Shown here: positions 17,462 through 26,105 of the stretch, piece by piece | Layout of the letters: each line of letters opens with the position of its first letter | How positions within the stretch are numbered: the stretch's first letter is position 1 | Source: Pseudobacillus lumedeiriae | Lineage (GTDB): Bacteria; Bacillota; Bacilli; Bacillales; Domibacillaceae | Assembly (NCBI RefSeq): GCF_044891285.1 | Contig: NZ_JAUIYO010000004.1 | Coordinates: 1 to 64,000, forward strand | DNA length: 64,000 nucleotides | Reading direction: 5' to 3' | Notes under the pieces: generated by a model | Told to the model about the DNA's origin: nothing | Database searches by the model: none | What the model saw: only the letters and a program-made list of their open reading frames with translations | Made by a program: the position numbers and the translations under genes

Positions 17462-17733
17462 CTATATAACAAGAATATAATAAAAAAAAGAAGTGCTGGC
17501 AACACTTCTCCCGCAGCCCCTGCCGTCAGGGTGGTGGCTGTCATACATTATTTAGTTCTGCGAGAACCACCCTGCTTCTACGGCGAGGGGTGGTTTTCTT
17601 GTTTTAAAGAAATACACACTTACTTCGCGTGCAATTCCTTTCAGAACTTCACAAAGAAATTCAAGAAACGTTTCTACGATGATTACATTCTTTCCTAAAA
17701 CGGAAAGAATAGCGACAATCAACCACCCTCACA
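17462..17733 (-). pseudogene. Decayed copy of the small-protein/antisense-RNA module
   Basis: Homologous over about 270 bp to the module at 26250-26530. On the minus strand the first half of the small protein is still readable (ETFLEFLCEVLKGIAREVS), but the ATG and AGGAGG are mutated and a 16-bp deletion after TATTTCTTT breaks the frame. The minus-strand terminator hairpin GAAGTG/CACTTC (17490-17508), the plus-strand hairpin AACCACCC/GGGTGGTT (17565-17595) and the CTTTCC/GGAAAG leader stem are all retained. Confidence 0.65.
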
Positions 17734-17821
17734 TTCGAGTGAAAACAAAAAAGAAAGTCCTATCTCCGTAATAACTACTTTTCCTTTCAAACCAAACTTA
17801 TTAAGGAATCAACTCCCCTAC

Positions 17822-18691
17822 TTAATTTTTATAAGGCTCTATTCTTTCTAGTTCCGAGGTGATGACATGCTTCGAACCACCGCTGGTATGAATAGATTCA
17901 CTTTTAACTAACCCTAAACGTTTCGCCCAATATTTTCTAAAAACCCGAACAGAACCATCGTCATAAACTTCGCGTTCTTCCAAGACAATGACATTTTTTA
18001 TCGTCCCATAAGGAACCTTAATCTCAGCATTAGTTTTAATGATCTTCTGTCCGTTAATTTCCCTTCCAACTTCAATTGGATTTTTGAGTAATGTCGTTCT
18101 ATGTTTATATCTATCTAGAGTGGCTAGATTAACTGTTCCGTTTTCGTATACTTCGTCTTCGTGGTAAACTTCAGCGATTTCATTTTGACTGATATCAAGA
18201 ATCGAAAGGATTCTTGTTCCTTCATTATCATCATACGTTTCTAATAATCCGTTTTTTAAAGACAAAACCGTTTCTTTGTATTCCGCATATTCCATACCAG
18301 TGCCTTTAAAATATTTGACACTCATTTGTGGGGGCATGTAATCAATAAGGTTAATAGGTGTCGTCTGACTTTGCTGCAAGACAAGTTCAGCTGACATCGT
18401 TTTTGAGTTGTAGTTGACCTTTGCTCCTAACATCTCTGCTACATCACGGAGCTGCACAAATGTTTTTCCACTATCGTGATACCAAGTATCACTATTGACT
18501 GCTTGTCCATTGACTGTGACACCTATCCGATTTTTATGGACGTTCTCTTCTTCAACCGCAGCGGTATTCCCTCTTGGAGTTTTATATTGGTGAATGACTG
18601 TTCCCGCATAGGCAGCACCAGAACCAAGTCCGGCGGTAAGTACTGAACCAATGATCATTCCTTTAACCGTTTCTTTAGTAAACAGCTTCAT
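17822..18691 (-). CDS. Copper amine oxidase N-terminal domain protein (stalk homology domain)
   Basis: Exported protein of about 289 residues. A signal or anchor sequence (MIIGSVLTAGLGSGAAYAG) is followed near 65-115 by a Cu_amine_oxidN1-type module: VNGQAVNSDTWYHDSGKTFV, LRDVAEMLGAKVNYN. These modules bind cell-wall material or mediate surface display rather than oxidise amines. The C-terminal 170 residues are of unknown family. ATG 18691 lies 8 nt after GGGGAG; the longer in-frame start at 18715 has no ribosome site. It lies 133 bp downstream of an SLH protein gene on the same strand but beyond a terminator. Confidence 0.75.
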   Translation of the reverse strand: MKLFTKETVKGMIIGSVLTAGLGSGAAYAGTVIHQYKTPRGNTAAVEEENVHKNRIGVTVNGQAVNSDTWYHDSGKTFVQLRDVAEMLGAKVNYNSKTMSAELVLQQSQTTPINLIDYMPPQMSVKYFKGTGMEYAEYKETVLSLKNGLLETYDDNEGTRILSILDISQNEIAEVYHEDEVYENGTVNLATLDRYKHRTTLLKNPIEVGREINGQKIIKTNAEIKVPYGTIKNVIVLEEREVYDDGSVRVFRKYWAKRLGLVKSESIHTSGGSKHVITSELERIEPYKN

Positions 18692-18744
18692 TGCCTTCTC
18701 CCCCACATTCTTCATTATTTATACATATGTATCAAAGGTGATAT

Positions 18745-18786
18745 AAAAAAGAAGCGAAATAGACTCTTTCCCAGTCCATTTCGCTT
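18745..18786 (-). terminator. Terminator of the SLH/PPC gene
   Basis: GAAGCGAAAT plus AGACT pairs with AGTCCATTTCGCTTC across a 6-nt loop, and the minus-strand product ends in TTTTTT. Confidence 0.85.
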
Positions 18787-18824
18787 CCTCTATTCTATTT
18801 TCATTCGGACATTCAATGACTTGA

Positions 18825-20498
18825 TTATTGTTTAAATTCACTTTCCATTGTACGCGCAAAGAATAGTGAAAAGTGCGCTCTCGTAATACTCTCGTTAGGT
18901 CTGAAAGTATTATCTAAATATCCTAAAGTGATATTGTTATCTGCAAGAGCTTGGATACTGCCATTTGCCCAATGATTCTTCGTATCTTTAAAGCTTGATG
19001 CTCCAGTAGACTTTAACTTGAAGGCTTTGGATAGAATACTTGCCATTTCTCCCCGTGTGATATTTTGATAAGGTTTAAATTCAGTACTAACAAACTCATC
19101 AAATAACCCTTCTCTCATCACAGCCGAAATAGACGTATAGCCAGTGATCGTTTTAGGAACATCTGTGAATACCGGACCCGAAGCAGAAGAAGTGTCTAAC
19201 TTTAATGCTCTCGCAACCATAATCGCTGCCTGTGCCCTAGTAATGTTATGGTTTGGTCTAAAGGTATTATCAGGATATCCGCTGATCACGCCTTTGTTAT
19301 AAAGGTAGGTAAGCTCATTGTACCCCCAGAAACCAATCCCTAAATCTTTAAAATTTCTTGATAGCAAAGCAAAAGAATACGGGACTTTAGAGGCTCCAGT
19401 ATAGTTATCAATGCTTATATAGTACGTTCCCTTCGTTACAGCGAACGGAAAGGTTGTGTTCCCAGATGCAAAAGAGCCATAGTCCGTATGGAAACGGTTA
19501 ATCGTATTTCCTTTTTCGTCATAGATTTTTACATCCCAACTAGAACCAGCTAAATTAGGAATATTCATCACCAAGTTAGTCGTTCTATCCACTTTGAAAG
19601 AGTAATAATCATAATCGCCAGAAGAGCTTAATACTCCCTGATATTTATAGTTTAATTGAATAGGATTTGCTTCTTGAAACGAGCCATTCAGTTCTTTTTC
19701 AACAAAACTGCTCTCATCATATTGCAGGTTAAAGTGATAAGGGACTTTGGATGCCCCCGTGTAGTTACTAACCCTAATATAGTACGTTCCTGCTGGTAAG
19801 CCAATCTGGTCCTTCTTATCCCCAGTGGCAAATGATCCATAGTCTGTATAGAATCTATTCAGATTGGTGCCTTGGGAATTATAAACATTCACGTCCCATG
19901 AAGAATTCGTAAGGTTTGGCATTGTGATTGATACATTTCCAGGCTTATCTAGCGTAAATTTATAATAGTCATCATCACTAGATGAACTCAGTACACCTTT
20001 ATATACATTGTTGACTTTCATACTCGTCGCACTTTGTACATTATTATTGGCTTCTTGCTCATAGAGGTTGCTTTCCTCGTATTGCAGATTAAACGTATAT
20101 GGAATTCCAGATGCCCCAGTATAGTTGCTGATCCTAACGTAGTATGTTCCCGCAGGTAACCCAATCTGGTCTTTCGTATTTCCATTCGCAAATGATCCAT
20201 ATTCCGTATTGAACGTGTTCAATGTGGTACCTTGAGAATCATACACCCTCACATACCATGAAGAATTCGGCAAGTTGGCCATTGTAATTGAGACATTCCC
20301 AGGCTTATTTAACGTAAATTTATAATAGTCATCATCACTAGATGAACTCAGCACCCCTTGATGCTGCTGGTTCACCCCGATTGTCGTCGCTTGTTGCACC
20401 GTATTATTCGGTTCTACTTCAGTTGCTGCCATAGCATAAGAGGCACCGAATATTGAAAAAACGAACAAAGCAGTTAAGAATATCAGTCTCTTTAACAT
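18825..20498 (-). CDS. SLH-anchored protein with three pre-peptidase C-terminal domains
   Basis: Secreted 557-residue surface protein. After a signal peptide (about 1-24, ending AMAA) come three PPC-type beta domains (about 27-140, 145-260, 265-375), each starting with an EPNN-like motif and containing SSSDDDYYKFTL and GTYYVRISNYTGAS. Three SLH domains at the C terminus (about 380-555) have YPDNTFRPNHNITRAQAA, NITRGEMA and NESITRAHFS, which should dock it to pyruvylated wall polymer. The PPC copies 1 and 2 are nearly identical at DNA level with a 360-bp period. No protease domain is present, so it may be a binding or structural protein. Confidence 0.88.
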   Translation of the reverse strand: MLKRLIFLTALFVFSIFGASYAMAATEVEPNNTVQQATTIGVNQQHQGVLSSSSDDDYYKFTLNKPGNVSITMANLPNSSWYVRVYDSQGTTLNTFNTEYGSFANGNTKDQIGLPAGTYYVRISNYTGASGIPYTFNLQYEESNLYEQEANNNVQSATSMKVNNVYKGVLSSSSDDDYYKFTLDKPGNVSITMPNLTNSSWDVNVYNSQGTNLNRFYTDYGSFATGDKKDQIGLPAGTYYIRVSNYTGASKVPYHFNLQYDESSFVEKELNGSFQEANPIQLNYKYQGVLSSSGDYDYYSFKVDRTTNLVMNIPNLAGSSWDVKIYDEKGNTINRFHTDYGSFASGNTTFPFAVTKGTYYISIDNYTGASKVPYSFALLSRNFKDLGIGFWGYNELTYLYNKGVISGYPDNTFRPNHNITRAQAAIMVARALKLDTSSASGPVFTDVPKTITGYTSISAVMREGLFDEFVSTEFKPYQNITRGEMASILSKAFKLKSTGASSFKDTKNHWANGSIQALADNNITLGYLDNTFRPNESITRAHFSLFFARTMESEFKQ

Positions 20499-20586
20499 TT
20501 ACTTCCTCCTATAGTAATATTTAATAAAAACACCTCCTATTATAACAATATTAAAAGATGAATAGTAGTTCGAAATACTTATATAA

Positions 20587-20600
20587 GGAGTGACAGGCAC
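20587..20600. repeat. Palindromic repeat, GTGACAGGCAC type
   Basis: GGAGTGACAGGCAC is one member of the interspersed family, located just upstream of the tenA promoter. Confidence 0.55.
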
Positions 20601-20609
20601 TATACCTAT

Positions 20610-20637
20610 TTGACATTCTCTCTTCTTTTGATATGCT
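20610..20637 (+). promoter_or_regulatory. Sigma-A promoter of tenA
   Basis: TTGACA (20610-20615), a 16-bp spacer and TATGCT (20632-20637). Transcription from about 20644 would include the whole riboswitch. Confidence 0.75.
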
Positions 20638-20672
20638 GAAGATAGTATTCTGAAAATTAAATTATTTTTCTG

Positions 20673-20765
20673 CTAGGGGAGCCTTTGAAAGGCTGAGATA
20701 AAAGTAGACTTTAAACCCTTGGAACCTGAACTGGTTAATACCAGCGGAGGGAAGCGGAAATCGCT
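20673..20765 (+). promoter_or_regulatory. TPP riboswitch (THI element)
   Basis: The aptamer shows all conserved blocks in order: GGGGAGCC, GGCTGAGA, ACCCTTGGAACCTGA, CTGGTTAATACCAGCG and GAGGGAAGC. It binds thiamine pyrophosphate and lowers expression of the downstream gene when the vitamin is abundant. Confidence 0.95.
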
Positions 20766-20877
20766 TATTGACTTATTTGCGTAATCATTAGAAAGCGTAC
20801 ATAGATGCTTTTTGCGAGTAAGCGAAATCCCTTTCCTCCTCAGTTCCCTAAAACAATGAACAGAGGAGGATTTTATT
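20766..20877 (+). promoter_or_regulatory. Riboswitch expression platform
   Basis: TCCTCCT (20834-20840) can pair with the ribosome site AGGAGGA (20864-20870), which would hide it from ribosomes. A nearby hairpin AAAGC/GCTTTTT (about 20791-20815) could act as a terminator, and CGCTTA/TAAGCG offers an alternative pairing. Control of initiation of translation, of transcription, or of both is possible. Confidence 0.6.
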
Positions 20878-21564
20878 ATGCTTTTTACAGATCAGTTAAG
20901 ACAAGCCACAGAACACAGTTGGAAGTTAAGTTTGAATCATCCCTTTGTCAAAGGAATCGTGAATGGTGATTTGCCGCTCGATACATTTAAATATTATATT
21001 CTTCAGGACATTTATTACTTGAAGCATTATGGAAAAGTCCATGCCATGGCCGCCGCACAAGCGGATGACTTTCAACATACCGCGCAGCTTGCTGAAAAAG
21101 CGAAGCTGACGGCACAGGCAGAGCTGACCGTCCATCAGGAACATGCAAAAGTATTAAATATTACAGAAGAAGAAATGGAGAATTTCCGTCCTGCTCCTAC
21201 AGCATACGCTTATACCTCTCACTTATACCGGGCGGCTCTTTCCGGCAGCTTTGCCCAAACACTCGCTGCCCTGCTGCCATGTTATTGGCTATATGCCGAT
21301 ATTGGAAAAGTATATGAAGAGGCTGCACCTGCAGAGCCTATTTATCAAAATTGGATAAAAACCTATGCAAGTGAACGGTTCCAAACATCTACCCAGGAAC
21401 AAATCGATTTGTTGAATCAGTATGCTGACTCCGCAAGCGAAAAGGAAAAAGAAAAAATCACGGAACAATTTGTCCTTTCCAAAGAATACGAACTCGCTTT
21501 TTGGGAGATGTCCTATACAAAAGAAGGATGGCTGTCGGAAAAAAGCAAAGTAGTGATTTCTTAA
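20878..21564 (+). CDS. tenA: Aminopyrimidine aminohydrolase / thiaminase II
   Basis: TenA salvages the pyrimidine half of degraded thiamine by hydrolysing 4-amino-5-aminomethyl-2-methylpyrimidine to HMP; it also cleaves thiamine slowly. The 228-residue all-helical protein keeps the family segments HPFVKGIVNGDLPLDTFKYY, the QDIYYLKHY motif and the catalytic cysteine region ALLPCYWLYADIGK. The C-terminal FWEMSY is also typical. It is directly controlled by the TPP riboswitch and is the only thiamine gene here, whereas B. subtilis has it in the tenAI-thiOSGFD operon. Confidence 0.96.
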   Translation: MLFTDQLRQATEHSWKLSLNHPFVKGIVNGDLPLDTFKYYILQDIYYLKHYGKVHAMAAAQADDFQHTAQLAEKAKLTAQAELTVHQEHAKVLNITEEEMENFRPAPTAYAYTSHLYRAALSGSFAQTLAALLPCYWLYADIGKVYEEAAPAEPIYQNWIKTYASERFQTSTQEQIDLLNQYADSASEKEKEKITEQFVLSKEYELAFWEMSYTKEGWLSEKSKVVIS

Positions 21565-21640
21565 ATAGAGAAGAAAAAGAAGGTATCACCTATTTATGTA
21601 GATGTTAGATTTAATAAAGAAAAATCTATGAAAATACAAA

Positions 21641-21686
21641 AGTAGAGCCAATCATTTTCTTTCAATGACTGACTCTACTTTTCTTT
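21641..21686. terminator. Bidirectional terminator between tenA and the SLH gene
   Basis: AGTAGAGCCAATCATT and AATGACTGACTCTACT form a long stem with mismatches, flanked by A and T runs on both sides. It separates convergent genes. Confidence 0.8.
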
Positions 21687-21712
21687 TGCCCTATCACACG
21701 TTCAACGACAGC

Positions 21713-23518
21713 CTACAGTTCTGATGTATACTCGAATGTTTCTTCCCCATCATTGATTGTGTATTTGACTACATTTTTCTTCGTTGCCCAGAGGCCAATT
21801 TTATAAGAGATGCCGATTCCAAATCTTTCGCCAGGCTTAATTTCCACAGGAATTTCATTGCTCAACAAATCAGCTTCGCTGTAAACAGTCCTTCTTGTAT
21901 CCCCTTCATACACTTCCACTTTTTCTACTTTTACTGTCTGACTGCCCATATTGATAAACGAAGTGCTTATGCCTTTGATTTCGTTATTAATGGTAACAGA
22001 CGCATACGAATTGAATTGCAGCAGCGGTTTATTACTTACAGTAATATAGCTGGAAGCTTGTTTTCCGCTTTCAGTTGTAACCGTAATCGTTGTCGTTCCT
22101 TCACTAACAGCAGTGACTGTTCCATCCTGTGCCACTGTTGCAACATCAGGATTGCTTGATGTCCATTGTAAACTCGTCGCAGGTCCCCCAGTCGGTGTAA
22201 GAGTCGCTTCCAATTTATACGTCTTGCCTACTTTTAATACGTAACGACTTTGATTAAGCGTAATGCGCTCTTCTTTAAAATATTTAATGGCTGCTTCTGC
22301 TTCTTCGAGTGTCGTTAAACCTTGTATTTCTGCGTCTTCTTTAATAGCAAGAACTTTATTCACTAGTGCGCGCGCGTTTGTAACAGCCTCTTCATCCTGG
22401 AGAGTAACTTTTTCCGGCAGTGCAGCGATCGCTGCTTCTGCCTCCTTCACTGCAGGTGTAAGCGCATCATACTCAACTGAAATGGTGTATTGAACACCTT
22501 CATGCGTAAATGTAACTTCATTCTGACCATGCACAAGTTCATGTTCAAGATCGATTTCTACTGCTTCTTCCTCTTTAAATTTCACTGAAATCGTGTGTTC
22601 ATCCACAATATTCACCGTGTCAATCACTCGTTTTGGCTCAGAAACCGTGACCGTTATGTCCATGATGACCGCTTTGTTGCCAGTCACGTCAGTCGCTTTA
22701 TAGGTGATCGTGTAGACACCCGGAATTTTTGTATCGATTTTATCAAATGGCTGACCATTTTGATTGGTGATGACACTCGTTACTTTTACAGATTTCCCAT
22801 TTCTATCTACAGCCGTCACGTCAGGCATGGCAAACTCCGCACCGTATTCAACGTTGAAAGAATGTTCCCCGCTGTAAGTAAACGCAGGTGTCTCCCAATC
22901 AATGTTCGGATTCGCCGCGTTGGCGCGATACATAAATATAGCGAATTCACCACGCGTTACATTTTGCACCGCTCCGAATCGATCAGGTGTCTTTCCTTTC
23001 GTGATTCCATGTTTCACAAGCGCATCCACGTATTCGTCCCATCTGTCACTGACATCGACGAATTCATTTTGAACACCTTTCCCATCAAGTTGATAGGCGT
23101 TCGCAATAACTTTTGCCATTTCTGCTCGTGTAATATTTGCCTCAGGCTGAAACAAAGTACTGGTTTTACCGTTGATCATTCCTTTAGCATACACAGCGTT
23201 AACAGCCTGTCTCACCCGGTTGTTCAAATCTTTGAACGGAGACGGAGGAGCCGCTTTAACGTCCAATTTAAGTGCATTCGCAATCATGACCATTGCGTCG
23301 CCGCGCTTAATCGAAAGATCTGTACCGAATAATTCCTCCGAATATCCCTTCGCAATATCATGCTCAACTAAGTAATCCACCGCTTCTTTATAACGGCCAT
23401 CTGGATGCACATCCTTATAATTAGCGGCTTGAGCCCCTGATGCGGCCGCTGTTAACGCAATAACGGCAGTGGCCGCAGCTGCGATGAACTTGTTGCAAAA
23501 ACTTGACCTTAATCCCAT
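21713..23518 (-). CDS. SLH-domain surface protein with Ig-like and BIG2 domains
   Basis: Secreted 601-residue protein. The signal peptide ends ASGAQA near 32. Three N-terminal SLH domains (about 33-205) carry IKRGDAMVMIANALKL, NITRAEMAKVIANAYQL and NVTRGEFAIFMYR. A bacterial Ig/HYR-like domain (about 220-295, GVYTITYKATDVTGNKA) follows, then a helical linker with VKEAEAAIAALPEKV, and a BIG2 domain (about 415-490, SLQWTSSNPDVATVAQDGTV). The C-terminal beta domain contains YTINDGEETFEY. No catalytic module is seen; a structural or adhesive role at the surface is likely. The gene is monocistronic. Confidence 0.9.
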   Translation of the reverse strand: MGLRSSFCNKFIAAAATAVIALTAAASGAQAANYKDVHPDGRYKEAVDYLVEHDIAKGYSEELFGTDLSIKRGDAMVMIANALKLDVKAAPPSPFKDLNNRVRQAVNAVYAKGMINGKTSTLFQPEANITRAEMAKVIANAYQLDGKGVQNEFVDVSDRWDEYVDALVKHGITKGKTPDRFGAVQNVTRGEFAIFMYRANAANPNIDWETPAFTYSGEHSFNVEYGAEFAMPDVTAVDRNGKSVKVTSVITNQNGQPFDKIDTKIPGVYTITYKATDVTGNKAVIMDITVTVSEPKRVIDTVNIVDEHTISVKFKEEEAVEIDLEHELVHGQNEVTFTHEGVQYTISVEYDALTPAVKEAEAAIAALPEKVTLQDEEAVTNARALVNKVLAIKEDAEIQGLTTLEEAEAAIKYFKEERITLNQSRYVLKVGKTYKLEATLTPTGGPATSLQWTSSNPDVATVAQDGTVTAVSEGTTTITVTTESGKQASSYITVSNKPLLQFNSYASVTINNEIKGISTSFINMGSQTVKVEKVEVYEGDTRRTVYSEADLLSNEIPVEIKPGERFGIGISYKIGLWATKKNVVKYTINDGEETFEYTSEL

Positions 23519-23753
23519 ATGTACTTTCCTCCGACGATGTATTCTAGTAGCTTACAAGACGTAACCCCATGCTCTATTTTAGCAAAGAAATCCTTCTTTT
23601 TTGCCTTGCGCCCACACAAAAGTTATTACCATATATTACATTTTTATCCACGAGCAAATGATAGATAAAAAGAGAGGAAAACAAAAGAAGAAACCATGCT
23701 TTTATAAACACATGATTTCCTCTATCTAATAGCATAATTGATCTGGAGCGACA

Positions 23754-23820
23754 GGGGTCTGACCCCAATGCCCGATCTTCCTCAATCTTTCGACAAACTT
23801 CGGGTAGTGACAGGCACTCT
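23754..23820. repeat. Palindromic repeat pair next to the RAYT gene
   Basis: GGGGTCTGACCCC (23754-23766) is followed by TTTCGACAAACTTCGGG and GTGACAGGCAC (23807-23817), which ends at the stop codon of the RAYT gene. This is the most complete repeat copy and lies where REP-associated transposases usually keep their cognate repeats. The rest of the 303-nt gap 23519-23821 shows no gene. Confidence 0.75.
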
Positions 23821-23821
23821 C

Positions 23822-24370
23822 CTATAGTTTCATCGCTTCTATATATTTCTTTTTCTTCTCTTCGTCCGTCCCTGTAAAATAATCTAATACGCTATGGATA
23901 TTCATATAAACTAGCTGATTGGATACATGATTATAATAAAAAAGCGGACAGCTGCTCCACCGATAAAGCTCAGGACGATGGATCATTTTGGCTTCAACTG
24001 GATTCAGGTGAATATAGCGGCTGACATTCAACATTCCTTCTTTCGTGTCTATCATTTGATCAAAAAAGCGCTTTTCGAATACATGGCCTGTGAGACGGTA
24101 ACGGGTATTATAGTAATTAGCATACCTTTTGTTGATGAGTGACATTACTTTGGAAATCGAATGCTCCTGTGAGCGCATTTGCAGATGAAAATGGTTGGTC
24201 ATTAAGCAATAGGAAGCCAGTTCGAAGGGGTATTTATCATACAGTTGATTGAGGATGTGGAAAAAGGCTTGAAAGTCGTTAGCGTGACGAAATAACGGAT
24301 CACGGCGATTTCCCCGGCAAACGATGTGATAAAACCGATGAGGTATCCATATTCTTTTCTTACGCGCCAT
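23822..24370 (-). CDS. REP-associated tyrosine transposase (RAYT, Y1/IS200-like)
   Basis: A 182-residue HUH/Y1 endonuclease-like protein. The metal-binding HUH motif is seen in MTNHFHLQM near residue 60 and the catalytic tyrosine is probably in the NKRYANYYNTRYR or RYIHLNP segments. CRGNRRDPLF, HVFEKRFFDQ and IHLNPVEAKM are family hallmarks. Such single-copy proteins are domesticated IS200/IS605 relatives that nick short palindromic repeats; matching repeats lie at its 3' end and throughout the window. Its ATG overlaps the comM stop codon (TAATG), so translation should be coupled. Confidence 0.88.
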   Translation of the reverse strand: MARKKRIWIPHRFYHIVCRGNRRDPLFRHANDFQAFFHILNQLYDKYPFELASYCLMTNHFHLQMRSQEHSISKVMSLINKRYANYYNTRYRLTGHVFEKRFFDQMIDTKEGMLNVSRYIHLNPVEAKMIHRPELYRWSSCPLFYYNHVSNQLVYMNIHSVLDYFTGTDEEKKKKYIEAMKL

Positions 24371-25902
24371 TAGTTTTCCCTTACAGCTGTAGATTGGTTT
24401 GAATGATTCGTTCGCCTGAACGTCATCGCCTGCCAGATGGATTCATCCGTGATGCTGCTTTCTCCCGCCAAATCAGAGATCGTCCTTGCCAGGCGGATCA
24501 GTTTGATCTGAACGCGGCTGCTCCATTGCTGCTTAACTGCTATCTGGGCAATCATGTTACGTTGGCTTTCCGTCAGGGGGCTTGCAGCTGTTAACATTTC
24601 AAATGGCACCTTTGCATTGCATAGTTGCTCTTGATACCTTTCGAATTGTCTGTCTTGTGCCTTTTTCACACGAAGACGAATAGCCGACGATGTTTCTGTT
24701 TTTGCTGTCTGTTGACTGAGATTCACTGATCTTAAAGACAGCAGAATATCGATTCGATCATAGACAGGCCCTGAAACGCGATTTTGGTACGCTTGGATAC
24801 TTTTCGGGCTGCATGTACAATAACGAATGTTGGAGCCAAGGTAGCCGCAAGGGCAGGGGTTCATTGCTCCAATGAGGATAAAAGAAGCGGGATAAGTAAC
24901 AGTGGAATGCGCCCGGCTGATCGTTACTTTGCCTGTTTCCAACGGCTGTCTGAGCATATCGAGCGTTTTTTTCGTAAATTCCGCCATTTCATCTAGAAAC
25001 AAAACACCGCGGTGAGCGAGTGAAATTTCCCCCGGCTTCGGGTAAGTGCCGCCGCCTATAATGGCAACAGAAGAAGCGGAATGATGAGGATGTCGATAAG
25101 GAGCGATTTGCGGAGAAACAAGCTGTTCTTTTGCCAGTTGGTATAGACTAATGACTTCCAGCTGGGCCTCTTTCGATAAAGGCGGGAGAATAGAAGGAAA
25201 TGCTTCTGCCAGCAGGCTTTTGCCACAGCCAGGAGGCCCGCTCATTAAGACATTATGTCCGCCGGCCGCCGCTATTTCTAATGCGCGCTTTGCTTGTTCA
25301 TGACCGATGATATGACAGAAATCTTTTTGATAGCCAGGCATGGGAAAGGATCTGTCCGCTGCTTGTGTAGGTGTATCGAGCGGCAGCAAAGTTTGTCCTG
25401 CTAAATGTTGTAATACTTCATCTATATGGCCAACAATGATGCAATCCAAATCCTCCAGCATCTCAATCGGAATGACTGGATCAAGAGGAAGATAGACTTT
25501 TTTGAATCCTAAGGCCTTAGCTGCAATGAGGGCAGGCAGCATTCCTTCCACTTTCTCGACAGTGCCATCTAGCGAAAGCGCCCCGATAAATGCGGCATCT
25601 TGCGGGATTTCTTCCTTTAAATGATCCAACTCTTTCAATAATCCGATCGCCATGGCCAAATCAAACAACGGTCCGTTTTTCTTTTGCTCCGATGGGGACA
25701 AATTCACAACAATCTTCTGATCCGTCACATCACCATCCAGCGTCCGTACCGCCGACAAGACACGTTCCTTCGACTCCTTCACAGAAGCATCGGGCAGCCC
25801 GACAATCACCATCGACTCCGTTCCCTGCGACACTTGAACCTCTACCTGAACACGGTACCCTTCCAAACCTTTCAAACCAATGCTTGAAACTTTTACAGTC
25901 AA
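24370..25902 (-). CDS. comM: YifB/ComM family Mg-chelatase-like AAA+ ATPase
   Basis: A 510-residue protein with the full YifB layout: an N-terminal Lon-like domain (GLPDASVKESKERV, VVNLSPSEQKKNGPLFDLA), an AAA+ Mg-chelatase domain with Walker A SGPPGCGKSLLA near 220, Walker B GVLFLDEMAEF, the zinc-like cysteines of MNPCPCGYLG and CTCSP, and a C-terminal helical domain. In competent bacteria ComM is a branch-migration helicase that extends integration of transformed DNA. It is followed without a gap by the RAYT gene. The 310-nt region upstream to 26212 holds a palindromic repeat and no gene. Confidence 0.93.
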   Translation of the reverse strand: MTVKVSSIGLKGLEGYRVQVEVQVSQGTESMVIVGLPDASVKESKERVLSAVRTLDGDVTDQKIVVNLSPSEQKKNGPLFDLAMAIGLLKELDHLKEEIPQDAAFIGALSLDGTVEKVEGMLPALIAAKALGFKKVYLPLDPVIPIEMLEDLDCIIVGHIDEVLQHLAGQTLLPLDTPTQAADRSFPMPGYQKDFCHIIGHEQAKRALEIAAAGGHNVLMSGPPGCGKSLLAEAFPSILPPLSKEAQLEVISLYQLAKEQLVSPQIAPYRHPHHSASSVAIIGGGTYPKPGEISLAHRGVLFLDEMAEFTKKTLDMLRQPLETGKVTISRAHSTVTYPASFILIGAMNPCPCGYLGSNIRYCTCSPKSIQAYQNRVSGPVYDRIDILLSLRSVNLSQQTAKTETSSAIRLRVKKAQDRQFERYQEQLCNAKVPFEMLTAASPLTESQRNMIAQIAVKQQWSSRVQIKLIRLARTISDLAGESSITDESIWQAMTFRRTNHSNQSTAVREN

Positions 25903-26105
25903 TCAATAAACCTCCTTTAGCTTTGTATGCTAATCAATGGTAGGAAAAATAAAATAGAAAATGAATTTTCACACGAGGACTGTGCAGAAAACATGAAGAA
26001 ATATGAGGGAGAAAAAAAGAATTTCTACGAGAAATAACGCTCTCTATGACCTATATTCGACACAATCAAACAAATACCTGCAACACCATGATAAAGTAGC
26101 AGGGA

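Noticed and set aside
17432..17698. Plus-strand 88-codon frame over the decayed module
   Set aside because: No ribosome site; it is antisense to the decayed small-protein gene and contains its terminators.
22595..23332. Plus-strand 245-codon frame antisense to the SLH/BIG2 gene
   Set aside because: Shadow of a well-supported secreted protein; composition is non-globular and no ribosome site is present.
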